From Arachidicoccus ginsenosidivorans (GTDB taxonomy: Bacteria; Bacteroidota; Bacteroidia; Chitinophagales; Chitinophagaceae), in contig NZ_CP042434.1 of assembly GCF_007971385.1 (NCBI RefSeq), positions 4,898,001 through 4,962,000 of the forward strand: a stretch of 64,000 nt of DNA. The letters run 5' to 3'. Shown here one piece after another: positions 51,577 to 60,232 of the stretch. A program made the translations under genes and the position numbers. Under the pieces are notes generated by a model. The model worked only from the letters and a program-made list of their open reading frames with translations. It was not told the DNA's origin and searched no databases. Numbering within the stretch: position 1 is the first letter of the stretch; each line of letters opens with the position of its first letter.

Positions 51577-52257
51577 ATGAAAATATTAATTGTGGAGGAC
51601 GAATTAGAACTGGCAAAAAGCATTCAGCAATACTTACAAAGGGAAAACTACCTTTGCGAGATTGCTGCTGATATCTCCCAGGGTAGACAAATGATAGAGG
51701 ATTTTACCTATGACTGTATTTTATTGGACATTAATTTACCGGAGGGTAATGGACTTACACTATTAAAAGAGCTAAAACAGGATAAAAAAACGGATGCCGT
51801 GATCATTATCTCGGCCAGAGATGCGCTGGAGGATAAAATACTTTCTCTGAAACTGGGCGCAGATGATTATCTGGCCAAGCCTTTTCACCTAGCAGAGCTC
51901 TGTGCCAGAGTGGAGGCTGTCATTAGAAGAAGGTATCTACAGGGAGAAAGCACCCTTAATTTTGAGGATATTGTGATTGATACACTGGCCAGATCAGCTA
52001 GTGTAAGCGGGCAGCAAATCCAATTGACGAAAACAGAATATGAACTACTTTTATTTTTAATGATCAATAAAGGTCGGGTCATTACCAAAAATGCGATAGC
52101 AGAGCATCTTTTGGGAGGTTCTGCATTATATCTGGACAATTTTGATATAATTTATGCTCACATCAAAAACCTCAAAAAGAAACTCCTCACAATGGGTGGC
52201 TGTATTAAAACCATCTACGGCACCGGATATAAATTTAGTGCATCAACGGTCAAATAA
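51577..52257 (+). CDS. OmpR-family response regulator
   Basis: 226 aa. Receiver domain 1-115 with acidic pocket VEDE, phospho-acceptor Asp at about 52 (ILLDINLPEGN), Thr/Ser ISARD and Lys in LAKPFH; winged-helix DNA-binding domain about 128-225 (IQLTKTEYELLLFLMINKG, YIYAHIKNLKKKL-like recognition helix, IKTIYGTGYKF). The matching histidine kinase begins 199 bp downstream. It may control the nearby envelope-modifying genes, but no direct evidence is visible. Confidence 0.95.
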   Translation: MKILIVEDELELAKSIQQYLQRENYLCEIAADISQGRQMIEDFTYDCILLDINLPEGNGLTLLKELKQDKKTDAVIIISARDALEDKILSLKLGADDYLAKPFHLAELCARVEAVIRRRYLQGESTLNFEDIVIDTLARSASVSGQQIQLTKTEYELLLFLMINKGRVITKNAIAEHLLGGSALYLDNFDIIYAHIKNLKKKLLTMGGCIKTIYGTGYKFSASTVK

Positions 52258-52336
52258 TAAATATTATTGAATTTTGTTGTTACAATGATTAATTTTAGCG
52301 GAGGTGCCTTACTCACCAAAGAATTAAATAGTTTAA

Positions 52337-52373
52337 AGCGCTTTGGGCTTTAAAATTAAAAGGCAAAAGCGCT
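52337..52373. promoter_or_regulatory. Hairpin in regulator-kinase spacer
   Basis: AGCGCTTT at 52337-52344 pairs exactly with AAAGCGCT at 52366-52373 around a 21-base AT-rich loop. It lies in the unusual 199-bp gap between response regulator and kinase and may lower kinase expression or end the first transcript. Confidence 0.45.
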
Positions 52374-52456
52374 GATCCGTTAGCAATAGACAATAAATAT
52401 GGCAATATTGACAATATAATAGTTAAACCATGAGCACGGCACCATGATTTAGATCC

Positions 52457-53728
52457 ATGAAATTATTACACTATACCTCCTTAAGACATTTATTATTTGC
52501 CTCATTATTGACGCTAATCAGCATTCCAGTCTTCTATATACTATTGAACAATATTTTTGTCCATTCAATAGATAGAGATCTTCGTATGCAAGCGGCCCAG
52601 CTCCCATCTACCCTTAGCATCATTCAGACGGAGGCAGATCTAAGGCTGTGGCAGGAGCTGGATAATGATCTGGAGATAAAACCTTTTGACAGTGTCCATT
52701 TTATAGGAAAGCCTTTTACCATAGAAAAAAAGCCAGCTAATGGCCAGGAAATGGAAGATTTTCGGATACTGCAAAAAAAAGTGCAAATAATGGGCAAGCC
52801 TTATGTAGTGGGCATAGAATCCTCTATGTTTGAGAAAGAGGATTTGATTCAGGCTATTTTGATTATCCAGCTGGGTATTCTGCTGCTCCTACTGGCCGGT
52901 ACGGTGGTCATCAATTATATGATCCATAAAAGAATCTGGCGACCTTTTTACAAATCATTGAGCTATCTAAAGGCTTTCAATATTGACTCAAATAGCAACC
53001 AGCAACCCGAAGTTCTCAAAATCCTGGAATTCAAGGAGCTTAGTAGTTCCATTAAGCAGCTTTCTATTCGGGTGAGACAGGCTTACTATTCTCAGAAGGA
53101 GTTTATAGAAAATGCCTCGCATGAACTCCAAACGCCGCTCACAGTACTTAAATTCAAATTAGAATTACTGTTGCAGGATCGAAACCTTAGTAATGAACAA
53201 GGTAGTTTGGTCGCAGACATGTACCGGGAGATTGACCAGATGCAGCAACTCAATAGTAATCTGTTACTACTGAGTAAAATTGAAAACAAGCAATTTGGTA
53301 GTGAGGAGACCGTAGAAGTAGAGCCCTTGATTGAGGAAGTCTCTGAAGATCTGGCATTACTAGCTCAATCCAAAAATCAACAATTAAAAGTAGTATCTTG
53401 CCAAGTACCAGTTGTTTTAGCAGGTACCAATAAAGCACTTTTTAAAATTATGGTTGGTAATTTATTAACCAATGCCATTCAGTACAGTGCGACAGGGAGC
53501 ATTATAGCCATTAAGCTGTCTGCAAACAGGTTGCAAATTAGTAATCCGGGTTCTCCCTTAGGAGTTCCGGCAGACAATATTTTTAAAAGATTTGTCAGAC
53601 ATAACAAGCAAAAAGGAAATGGTCTTGGACTTTCTATTGTTCAAACCATCGCCAGTTATCATGGCTATAGTGTCTCTTATGACTATCTGGATGGTCGCCA
53701 TCAATTTACCATTACCTGGGCCAGTTAA
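52457..53728 (+). CDS. Sensor histidine kinase
   Basis: 423 aa. Membrane helices at about 12-33 and 133-155 enclose a small periplasmic domain (about 100 residues). A HAMP-like linker is followed by the HisKA domain with the phospho-acceptor His in ENASHELQTPLTVLK (about 219) and a HATPase domain with N box MVGNLLTNAIQYSA, SNPGSPLGVPADN and GNGLGLSIVQTI. Partner of the preceding regulator. Its stop codon is immediately followed, in the same frame, by the remnant of a di-haem oxidoreductase, so a deletion seems to have removed the DNA that once separated them. Confidence 0.94.
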   Translation: MKLLHYTSLRHLLFASLLTLISIPVFYILLNNIFVHSIDRDLRMQAAQLPSTLSIIQTEADLRLWQELDNDLEIKPFDSVHFIGKPFTIEKKPANGQEMEDFRILQKKVQIMGKPYVVGIESSMFEKEDLIQAILIIQLGILLLLLAGTVVINYMIHKRIWRPFYKSLSYLKAFNIDSNSNQQPEVLKILEFKELSSSIKQLSIRVRQAYYSQKEFIENASHELQTPLTVLKFKLELLLQDRNLSNEQGSLVADMYREIDQMQQLNSNLLLLSKIENKQFGSEETVEVEPLIEEVSEDLALLAQSKNQQLKVVSCQVPVVLAGTNKALFKIMVGNLLTNAIQYSATGSIIAIKLSANRLQISNPGSPLGVPADNIFKRFVRHNKQKGNGLGLSIVQTIASYHGYSVSYDYLDGRHQFTITWAS

Positions 53729-53932
53729 CATAATTGTCCATTATGGGGCATCGGGCTATTCCAAAAAACAAACGGCACAGCTTATTATTTACATGATGGC
53801 GGGGCTCGGACCATGACAGAGGCGATCCTCTGGCATGGCGGAAAGGCTGAAAAATTACGCGATTAGTTTGTGCAGCTTTCTAAAGCTGATAGAGCAGATC
53901 TTTTAAAATTTCTGGCCTCATTGCAAAAATAG
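53729..53932 (+). pseudogene. Di-haem oxidoreductase (DUF1111) C-terminal remnant
   Basis: Directly after the kinase TAA, the same frame reads CPLWGIGLFQKTNGTAYYLH (first residues), then DGGARTMTEAILWHGGKAEK, a TAG stop, and FVQLSKADRADLLKFLASLQ. This matches the last 65 or so residues of bacterial di-haem cytochrome c peroxidase-like/thiol oxidoreductases (PLWGIGL and LHDGRAR...AILWHGGEAE). There is no start codon, no haem-binding CxxCH, and one internal TAG (53864-53866 region). The rest of the gene, about 400 codons, is gone. A good terminator (53954) still follows, which was probably the terminator of the lost gene. Confidence 0.82.
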
Positions 53933-53953
53933 GGATAGGTGTTCCAACTCAAT

Positions 53954-53999
53954 AAAATTGCCTGGCGTAGATTAAATGGTAGCTGCATCAGGCAATTTT
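53954..53999 (+). terminator. Rho-independent terminator after the oxidoreductase remnant
   Basis: AAAATTGCCTG at 53954-53964 pairs perfectly with CAGGCAATTTT at 53989-53999 (11 bp, 24-base loop), followed by G and five T. It now serves the response regulator/kinase transcript. Confidence 0.78.
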
Positions 54000-54113
54000 G
54001 TTTTTAATGGAGGCTTATTTTAGGATATAGCCAACGAGTTCAAACAGAAAACTACCTGCTTTTACCTCGCCAGGTATCAATATACTTGAAACTATGTTTT
54101 GGAAAATACCATT

Positions 54114-55513
54114 TTAATTTTTGCTTAAAAATTCCACCGCTTTTTGCAATACGACATCTTTATTTTTAATAAAATCTTGAACTGTTTGCACTACTTTTAT
54201 ATTCGGTTTAATGCCAATACCTATAAATTCTCTGCCATCTGGATAAAATGTTTTCTTAGTACAAATCCATGCAGAGCCTCCACCAGGTAATTGGACCTGT
54301 AATGGCTGTCCGGTGCTTCCATTTGAGTTTTCGCCGATTCTAGTGATTTGTTTTTGACCGTCTGTAAATATCAAGAAATCTTCGGCAGCGGACGCAGTTG
54401 CATAACTTGTTAGTATTACGGTTGGAACTAATAATTTTTGGACACGATCCAGTGCTACGGCTCTATTCTCATAAGTAAAATAATCGTCACCAATGTACTT
54501 ATTATAATAATTAATAACTTGTTGCTTGGTTAAGCCCCAGTCTGGTTTTCCGTTAACCGTGTCAGCAGGGGTAAAAAAGGAGCCGACTCCCCTATCTGCT
54601 GCTATAAGGCGTCTTGTTTGAACCTTTTCGTTATATATAATATCCCCTTGAATAAAATATTGGGCAATATTTAGTGCCACATCACCACTTCCACCACCGT
54701 TATTCCTAAGATCGATGATAATTGCACTGGCTGTCTTTAATTTTGGAAGCTTATTTAAAAATTCTGTATCTATTTTTGCATTATTGAACGAATTGAGTGC
54801 TATATAGGCGATGTTATTGCTTAAGGGCTTGTATTCAAATAAAGGTTGGTCTTGAATGGCAGGGTAAAATTCGCTTTTTTCAGGTTTTGCGTGCGTTAGG
54901 CCTAAGCTAATTATTTCTCCCTGCGGTTTTTTGAGTTTTATATTATAGTGGTCCCCAGGGAATCCTAGAAACAGTGCTCTTATTGATTCTACCTCCAAGG
55001 TTTTTGGTGTTGACTGAGATATAAAAGGCTTGACAAATTTATTGATATAAGCGGCCGTAGGCATGCCGTTTACTTTAATTATTTGGCTGCCTATGGGGAT
55101 TTCTTTTTGTTTGCTTTTGTTGACATTTCTGATGATTGCTTTACCGTCAACATCCGCTATAATTAATCTATAAGCTCCGAAATCATACCTATTGAATTTA
55201 TTTGCAGTATAATCTGGAAATAGATTTGCGTATGCCCATCGTGTAGTAAAGCACAAAACTTTTGCAATAATCTGAAATATGCATAATCACTCTTAGATTT
55301 TTGGACTTCAGAAATGAGCGCTTGATAAGTGCTATCCTATTGCGCTTTATTTAGTTTATCATAGAAGGCAAAATTGTAATTAACTTCTGACCAAAATTTT
55401 GATAATCCATATACCTTTTCTGTGGGTGTAATTGAACTGCTATCTGGTGGCTGACTATACCCGGATAATGAAGCTATTGTAAATAGTGAGAAAAAAGTAA
55501 TGATTTTAATCAT
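54114..55513 (-). pseudogene. S41 family C-terminal processing-type peptidase (stop codon and frameshift)
   Basis: The readable part (54114-55256, 380 codons) has a PDZ-like segment (PIGSQIIKVNGMPT) and the S41 protease core: NIAYIALNSFNN, IIDLRNNGGGSGDVA, catalytic Ser in TSYATASAAEDF and Lys-bearing TRIGENSNGSTGQP. Upstream, the same strand encodes a start at 55513 with a signal peptide (GYSQ), FWSEVNYNFAFYDK, and LLHDGHT, but a TAG interrupts it (KAQ-stop-DSTYQALI; TGG to TAG would explain it, since Trp is usual here) and one base is missing near 55240. Together they give 466 aa, the size of secreted S41 family hydrolases. The nonsense codon cannot be a homopolymer error, so this is probably a real pseudogene. 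Confidence 0.8.
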
Positions 55514-55779
55514 ATAAAGGTTTTATAGGTTTGATTTGCAAGTGTAAGTTATATAAAATTAATGAATTGTGTCATATAAAGGGCAAAATAGCAATTAAGA
55601 AACCTAGCTGCCCAAATGAGTATTCAAAGGCGTATTTGGGCGTTAAATTAGTATTCGTTGGTCCTAAGCCAATTGGGAATTGAACTTAATATTGATCCAG
55701 CGAATCAACCGATAGCACTTTTTTGTTTTATAGGGGGAACCAATCAAAATGAACACTTTTTTGAAATAACATTTCAATT

Positions 55780-55810
55780 TTTGCAATACTAATAAAATTA
55801 TCTATCTTTG
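55780..55810 (+). promoter_or_regulatory. Consensus Bacteroidota promoter
   Basis: TTTG at 55780-55783, exactly 19 bases, then TATCTTTG at 55803-55810: a full match to the TTTG-N19-TAnnTTTG primary-sigma consensus. The ATG of the small membrane protein lies 20 bp downstream, giving a very short leader. Confidence 0.75.
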
Positions 55811-55829
55811 CTAAATAAATTTAATCGCC

Positions 55830-56144
55830 ATGAATTTATTTGCCATGTCCAGTCCTGGCCTGATAATGATAGGTATCGGGATTGCTATTAAATACTTTGT
55901 CAAAAGACGCAGGTTTTACCGCAGAAATCAATACGGCATGGAAGTTTACAAAAACTTCGCATCTGCAAGTGCCAATGGTTGTCTGAATAAGCTTGCCAGT
56001 TTATTAGGTACAGCTTGTATCTTAATTGGCATCCTCTTGAGCTTTGGGGGGTGTATGTCAAAGATATGGCATCCAGCTAACGGGTCAGCTGTAGAGTTGC
56101 ATCCGACATGGCATAAGGCGGAAAAGAGGCCTAACGGTAACTAG
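55830..56144 (+). CDS. Small two-helix membrane protein
   Basis: 104 aa. Hydrophobic helices at about 8-23 and 55-73 flank a basic stretch (KYFVKRRRFYRRNQYG). The layout resembles short Bacteroidota proteins that are often (wrongly) labelled molybdenum ABC transporter permease. It carries a consensus promoter with a very short leader and has no operon partner, so it is probably strongly and independently expressed. The function is unknown. Confidence 0.72.
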   Translation: MNLFAMSSPGLIMIGIGIAIKYFVKRRRFYRRNQYGMEVYKNFASASANGCLNKLASLLGTACILIGILLSFGGCMSKIWHPANGSAVELHPTWHKAEKRPNGN

Positions 56145-56362
56145 TGTCCATGCGTATTTTTAAGATAGTCCCCTGTTTTATCTATGAATATTCATAATTG
56201 AAACGGAGGGCTATTTTATTTTCAGGAAGGATTATTTTCTGGAAATGCTCCCCGAAATAATTTATAAAGTTATTTGCCAAGTTTCTTACAAAGTATATCC
56301 TTTAATAGTCCCATTTAGTCAATCAAATTCTATTGACCGCAACACATATCCATTTTAAGATT

Positions 56363-58774
56363 TTACTTGGTGTTTTGCTTATAAACTGTTCCTTTTGTGT
56401 CTATAAATACATAAGTGTCTTTCTTTTCTGCCATAAGCAGATTGCTTTTTTGGGGCCACAGGTAATCATAAACAAAAGGTACTAAGATATTGCCATTTTC
56501 ATCCAATACCCCATATTTTCTGCCCTGTTGACATAATAAATATTGGCCAGCTTCGTTATAATCCATCCCTGTATAACTACTATCAGTCAATGGCTGACCA
56601 TTTGGATTCAATAATTGATAATTATAAACATTCCCTTTTCTTTTGGCCACTATGATATATTTGTCATATATCCTTATAATATCATAAACAGGTGGGAGCT
56701 TTACGCCTGTCAGGATATTAAATTTGCCGTGATGTTGCCTGGATGTATCTTCTATACTGACCCAGCCTTTAGCAAAGCTCTCTGGGCCAGTGCTCACATA
56801 GCCATAATCAAATGGAATAACTGTTTTGCCGGTACTATCCATCAATCCCCATTTATCCATTTCGTTTTGGACAGCGTAGTACTCTGGTAGTGCACGCCTT
56901 GTCTTCGACTCATCATTTGCATCCTGCCCACTACGCTCACTTAGTTTAGAGCTAAAAATCGTTTTATATTTGGGCGCAATAATCTCTTTACCATTGTGAT
57001 CAATTACGCCGGACCTGTAATCTTTATAAACTTCTGCTCTTTGCCCATTAAATAGCACCGTGTTAGCATAAATGATAGGCACAATAACATGACCTTGCAT
57101 GTCCAATATCCCATATTTCCCATTTTTATAGGCCCTGAAGTGGGGACCAGGACCGTCCTTGGCAGCTACATATTCCAATCCATCATATGCAAAGTCAATG
57201 ACCACTTTGCCGCTATTATTAAGATCTATCAGACCCTTTTTTAGCCTAAAATCCCCCTCAGCTTTAGTGGCCACTACTAGATGGTTATTGATAAATTGCA
57301 GCTCAGTGTAGAGAGGTGGTACAATAATCTTATGGCCACTTAGGTCACTAACGCCCCATAACAGTCCTTTTTTAAAAAGCATAAAGTCGCCTTGGCTGGC
57401 GTCTTTTGACGCGGGAGCTGGCACAGCGGCGCCCGTTTCCAGACTAAAGTAAAAACTACTGTCACCTCTGGTATATACCCCCAGACTATCCTGAACAGCC
57501 TCTGCCGTATAATCTGAGCGGTAACTGCCCAGTACTTTTCCTGATGGATCTATCAATTCACTGATCACCCTGACGGAAGCGTCCTTGGATTGCAAAAGGG
57601 CCATAAGTGCAGCCCCGGTCAGGCTTTTATTGAGCCGACTGGCCAAATATCGTTTGTGGGCATAGATGGGTTCAATATCCATGTATTTGGGTGCAATAAT
57701 AACCTGGCCATCCCAACGGGCAATTCCCTTGTGGAGATCGCTACCCTTTTCAATATCAAACAATCTATTTTTCAGATCCACGCCGGTAATGATGCATCCC
57801 TCGGGTGCCCGAAATGTTTTACCATCGGCTACGAAGACTTTTTTATCAGCCAAATAATGTGTTCTGTCATAAAAAGTAAAATCGGTATGCAGTCCCGGTT
57901 TAACGACCCAGTCTTTTGCTTCAAGATCAATTATGCCGTATTTTCTGTCTGGCGTTTCCACTAGTTTTAAACCTGGAATCTTTGATTGTCCTAGATGAGA
58001 TTCCACATCATACACCCTGGTAAATTGGGGTTTGAATATGGGTTCGCCCTTCATGTCAATCCAACCGTAGAGATTTGCCTCGTTATGCATATTGCCTCCA
58101 GTGGTTCCATCGTATTGAAGGTTGGGTTGAGTTACCATAGCGACTCCATTTTCAAATAAATCTGCCCATTGATAAAAGGGAGCTATCATGACTTTTCGGG
58201 TTGAACGGTCTAAATAACCCCATTTACCTGCTGCGTCTTGAAAAGGGATGAGTTGTAAATCTGTTTGCTGCAATGGTCGTTTTATACTGTCAGAAACCAT
58301 ATTAGAATGATGGCCACTGTATAACTGCGGATCATTTTTATCTCGTAATGGCATTGGCTGATCCATGGGCGTAATACCGGCATGGTCGGGCGACTTGGAA
58401 GTATCCATACCTGCGTTTAAAGAGTCTGCCCCCCAGTTCCTTGTTGTAGAGGTGTCTGTGGAAATGGATTGGGATTGGGATTTGGACTTGCCATTCGTAT
58501 TATCATTGGATATGGCTCGAGTAGCAATAGAAGTTTTATTTACCTCTTTTTTTCTGTTTTTATTCTCAACTTGTCCAGTAGCTCCAAATGTACTGCTGCA
58601 AAGTGACAGCACCCCTAAGGTTAGTCCAGCTGAAAAAAATAGCCTACTTAAGGACTTCTTGCTAACCGCTCTGCCTTTTAAGTAAAAGTAGTGGTCGCAT
58701 AAAATGAATTTCTTTTTGGCTTTCTTAAAGCATACGATACCAGTTACATGCTTTCTACCTTTGTGCTTAATCAT
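56363..58774 (-). CDS. WG-repeat protein, exported
   Basis: 803 aa from ATG 58774 (an upstream start at 58807 adds 11 residues). A long basic leader precedes an export-like helix (FFSAGLTLGVLSLCSSTFGA, about 46-65), then a Ser/Thr/Asn-rich linker (70-150) and a series of WG/KWG repeats to the C-terminus, e.g. GKWGYLDRSTRKVMIAPFYQ, YGWIDMKGEPIFKPQF, KYGILDMQGHVIVPIIY, KWGLMDSTGKTVIPFDY and KYGVLDENGNILVPFVYDY. About ten repeats are recognisable. WG proteins form beta-folds that bind partners; no catalytic motif is known. The linker and leader suggest a periplasmic or surface protein. Confidence 0.88.
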   Translation of the reverse strand: MIKHKGRKHVTGIVCFKKAKKKFILCDHYFYLKGRAVSKKSLSRLFFSAGLTLGVLSLCSSTFGATGQVENKNRKKEVNKTSIATRAISNDNTNGKSKSQSQSISTDTSTTRNWGADSLNAGMDTSKSPDHAGITPMDQPMPLRDKNDPQLYSGHHSNMVSDSIKRPLQQTDLQLIPFQDAAGKWGYLDRSTRKVMIAPFYQWADLFENGVAMVTQPNLQYDGTTGGNMHNEANLYGWIDMKGEPIFKPQFTRVYDVESHLGQSKIPGLKLVETPDRKYGIIDLEAKDWVVKPGLHTDFTFYDRTHYLADKKVFVADGKTFRAPEGCIITGVDLKNRLFDIEKGSDLHKGIARWDGQVIIAPKYMDIEPIYAHKRYLASRLNKSLTGAALMALLQSKDASVRVISELIDPSGKVLGSYRSDYTAEAVQDSLGVYTRGDSSFYFSLETGAAVPAPASKDASQGDFMLFKKGLLWGVSDLSGHKIIVPPLYTELQFINNHLVVATKAEGDFRLKKGLIDLNNSGKVVIDFAYDGLEYVAAKDGPGPHFRAYKNGKYGILDMQGHVIVPIIYANTVLFNGQRAEVYKDYRSGVIDHNGKEIIAPKYKTIFSSKLSERSGQDANDESKTRRALPEYYAVQNEMDKWGLMDSTGKTVIPFDYGYVSTGPESFAKGWVSIEDTSRQHHGKFNILTGVKLPPVYDIIRIYDKYIIVAKRKGNVYNYQLLNPNGQPLTDSSYTGMDYNEAGQYLLCQQGRKYGVLDENGNILVPFVYDYLWPQKSNLLMAEKKDTYVFIDTKGTVYKQNTK

Positions 58775-59067
58775 CAATGAAATTACATAAAACAGGCCAC
58801 AAACCAAGACAATTATCGTTAAACTAAATGTTGTAAATATTTACTTAAATTGCCCAAGGTCAGCAAAGTAGCACAATCGGGCATCACAGAATTCTTAGGC
58901 GTCGAATTACTTTTATGTGGTTTCAATAAAAATGTGATTTATCTTTTTGTGGTATGAAGTATTATGTAAGAATAAGTATATTGCGTAAAATTTTCGGACT
59001 AAGTTAAACATATTCGCCCTATATATTATTGAATCGACGCCTTTTAACCATTAGTTAGTCGCCTGAT

Positions 59068-59113
59068 CTTGACCTAATATTGACCTGATCTTAACCTAGT
59101 CTTGACCTAATAT
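59068..59113. repeat. 33-bp-period direct repeat at a gene's 3' end
   Basis: CTTGACCTAATAT occurs at 59068-59080 and 59101-59113, with similar bases between. On the minus strand the repeats encode ILGQD twice; the stop codon of the gene at 59096 falls in the spacer, so the duplication extends just past the present stop. It may have arisen by slippage. Confidence 0.7.
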
Positions 59114-60004
59114 GGGCGGATCCTGGGTTGTATCCAAGTGCTCTGTGCTATCCACCGCACTATCGATTTGCTGCAGTTGACTGTAATCAACCAACTTATA
59201 GCCACTAGGCACTTCAAAAAAATCCTTTGCTACCAGAACTTGCCTGGCAGCAGATAAGGTAATACCGATCTGTGCTTTGCCTACCGTAGCTAAAATGACC
59301 AATGCTGCTCCTGGCAATGCTCGCAGGTAGCTATATTTAGCCCAGTATATTGCGGGGACTTTGTCAGTGTACCAGACGTTTATTTGTTTATCCGCATAAG
59401 GAGTATTTGAATCATAATAGGCATATTTAGCCTCCATATGCAGTAAGGTATCGGTTTTATCCGTCAGGTGCAAGTTGAAATCTTTTGGATCGATTATTAT
59501 GACAGAGTCACCTACAAGGCTAACAGTTGGGACACCCATCACACCTAAATAGGCCGTTTGTGTTGTCCGGTCCAGTTGAAGCTGCCTTTGCAGACTGTCA
59601 TTTTTATGGATTAGAAATGTTGTTTTGCCCAACATGCTGACAGATTCTACCCTTTCCAGGGAGTCAGTTACCCAAATATCCAATGCAGGACCTGGACTAT
59701 CTTTTGGTTCTAACCTATTGCTTGTTTTACTTAGGACTTTAAAAGCGGTTGGAATCCTGCCATTTTTAATTTTGGCTTTAGAGGCCATGTTCGTTACATC
59801 TGCTGAAAGTCGATAACTAAGATGCCAAACCAACACTGAATCCATTGACTGTTTTAAAGTGGGGTCATCCGTTGCTGGCTTATGAATGGGTTGTGCCTGC
59901 AATAGCGTTATTGTTCCCAAATGCAGTAGGATGACCAACAAAGCTAGGATTGGTTTTTTGGTGGTTGGAGTAACCCAGAAGTGTCCACATGGGTGTATTT
60001 TCAT
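59096..60004 (-). CDS. Exported hypothetical protein (LolA/GLPGLI/DUF4412-like fold)
   Basis: 302 aa. N-terminal leader with hydrophobic helix (about 17-37, ending LLQAQ). The body shows SMLGKTTFLIHKNDS, RQLQLDRTTQTAYLG, YADKQINVWYTDKVPAIYW and FFEVPSGYKLVDYSQL, the spaced strand pattern seen in DUF4412/GLPGLI-type periplasmic proteins that measure or carry a hydrophobic ligand. The segment KYSYLRALPGAALVI corresponds to the usual P-G-x-L signature region. It ends at a short direct repeat (59068-59113). The function is not known. The 321-bp gap to the WG gene (58775-59095) contains no gene and should hold that gene's promoter. Confidence 0.6.
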   Translation of the reverse strand: MKIHPCGHFWVTPTTKKPILALLVILLHLGTITLLQAQPIHKPATDDPTLKQSMDSVLVWHLSYRLSADVTNMASKAKIKNGRIPTAFKVLSKTSNRLEPKDSPGPALDIWVTDSLERVESVSMLGKTTFLIHKNDSLQRQLQLDRTTQTAYLGVMGVPTVSLVGDSVIIIDPKDFNLHLTDKTDTLLHMEAKYAYYDSNTPYADKQINVWYTDKVPAIYWAKYSYLRALPGAALVILATVGKAQIGITLSAARQVLVAKDFFEVPSGYKLVDYSQLQQIDSAVDSTEHLDTTQDPPILGQD

Positions 60005-60185
60005 AAAAGGTTGGTGATTTAAGGTAAAATTAAGTTAGATTGAAATGTCAACTTTAAATATTTTACCAAATGCAAGTTAAATCATGTAGTATATTGATAT
60101 TTAATTAGTTATGTAAATTTTGCTCAAAGAACATTTAAAGTAATTGAGAAATCCATAAGTTTATCCGTTGTACTCCTTCTTTTCT

Positions 60186-60193
60186 TATATTTG
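60186..60193 (+). promoter_or_regulatory. -7 promoter element before serine hydrolase
   Basis: TATATTTG fits TAnnTTTG. A GTTG lies at 60167-60170, but its spacing (15) is short, so the -33 box is uncertain. The ATG lies at 60233. Confidence 0.5.
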
Positions 60194-60232
60194 TCTGATA
60201 ATCTGATAATTAATAATCATACTTTAAACAAC

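Noticed and set aside
47973..53728. True lipoteichoic acid synthesis
   Set aside because: The cell is clearly Gram-negative Bacteroidota; the enzyme fold is shared by several phosphotransferases with other acceptors.
53592..53816. 74-codon frame overlapping the histidine kinase end
   Set aside because: It is the kinase gene read in another frame; the real continuation is the oxidoreductase remnant in the kinase frame.
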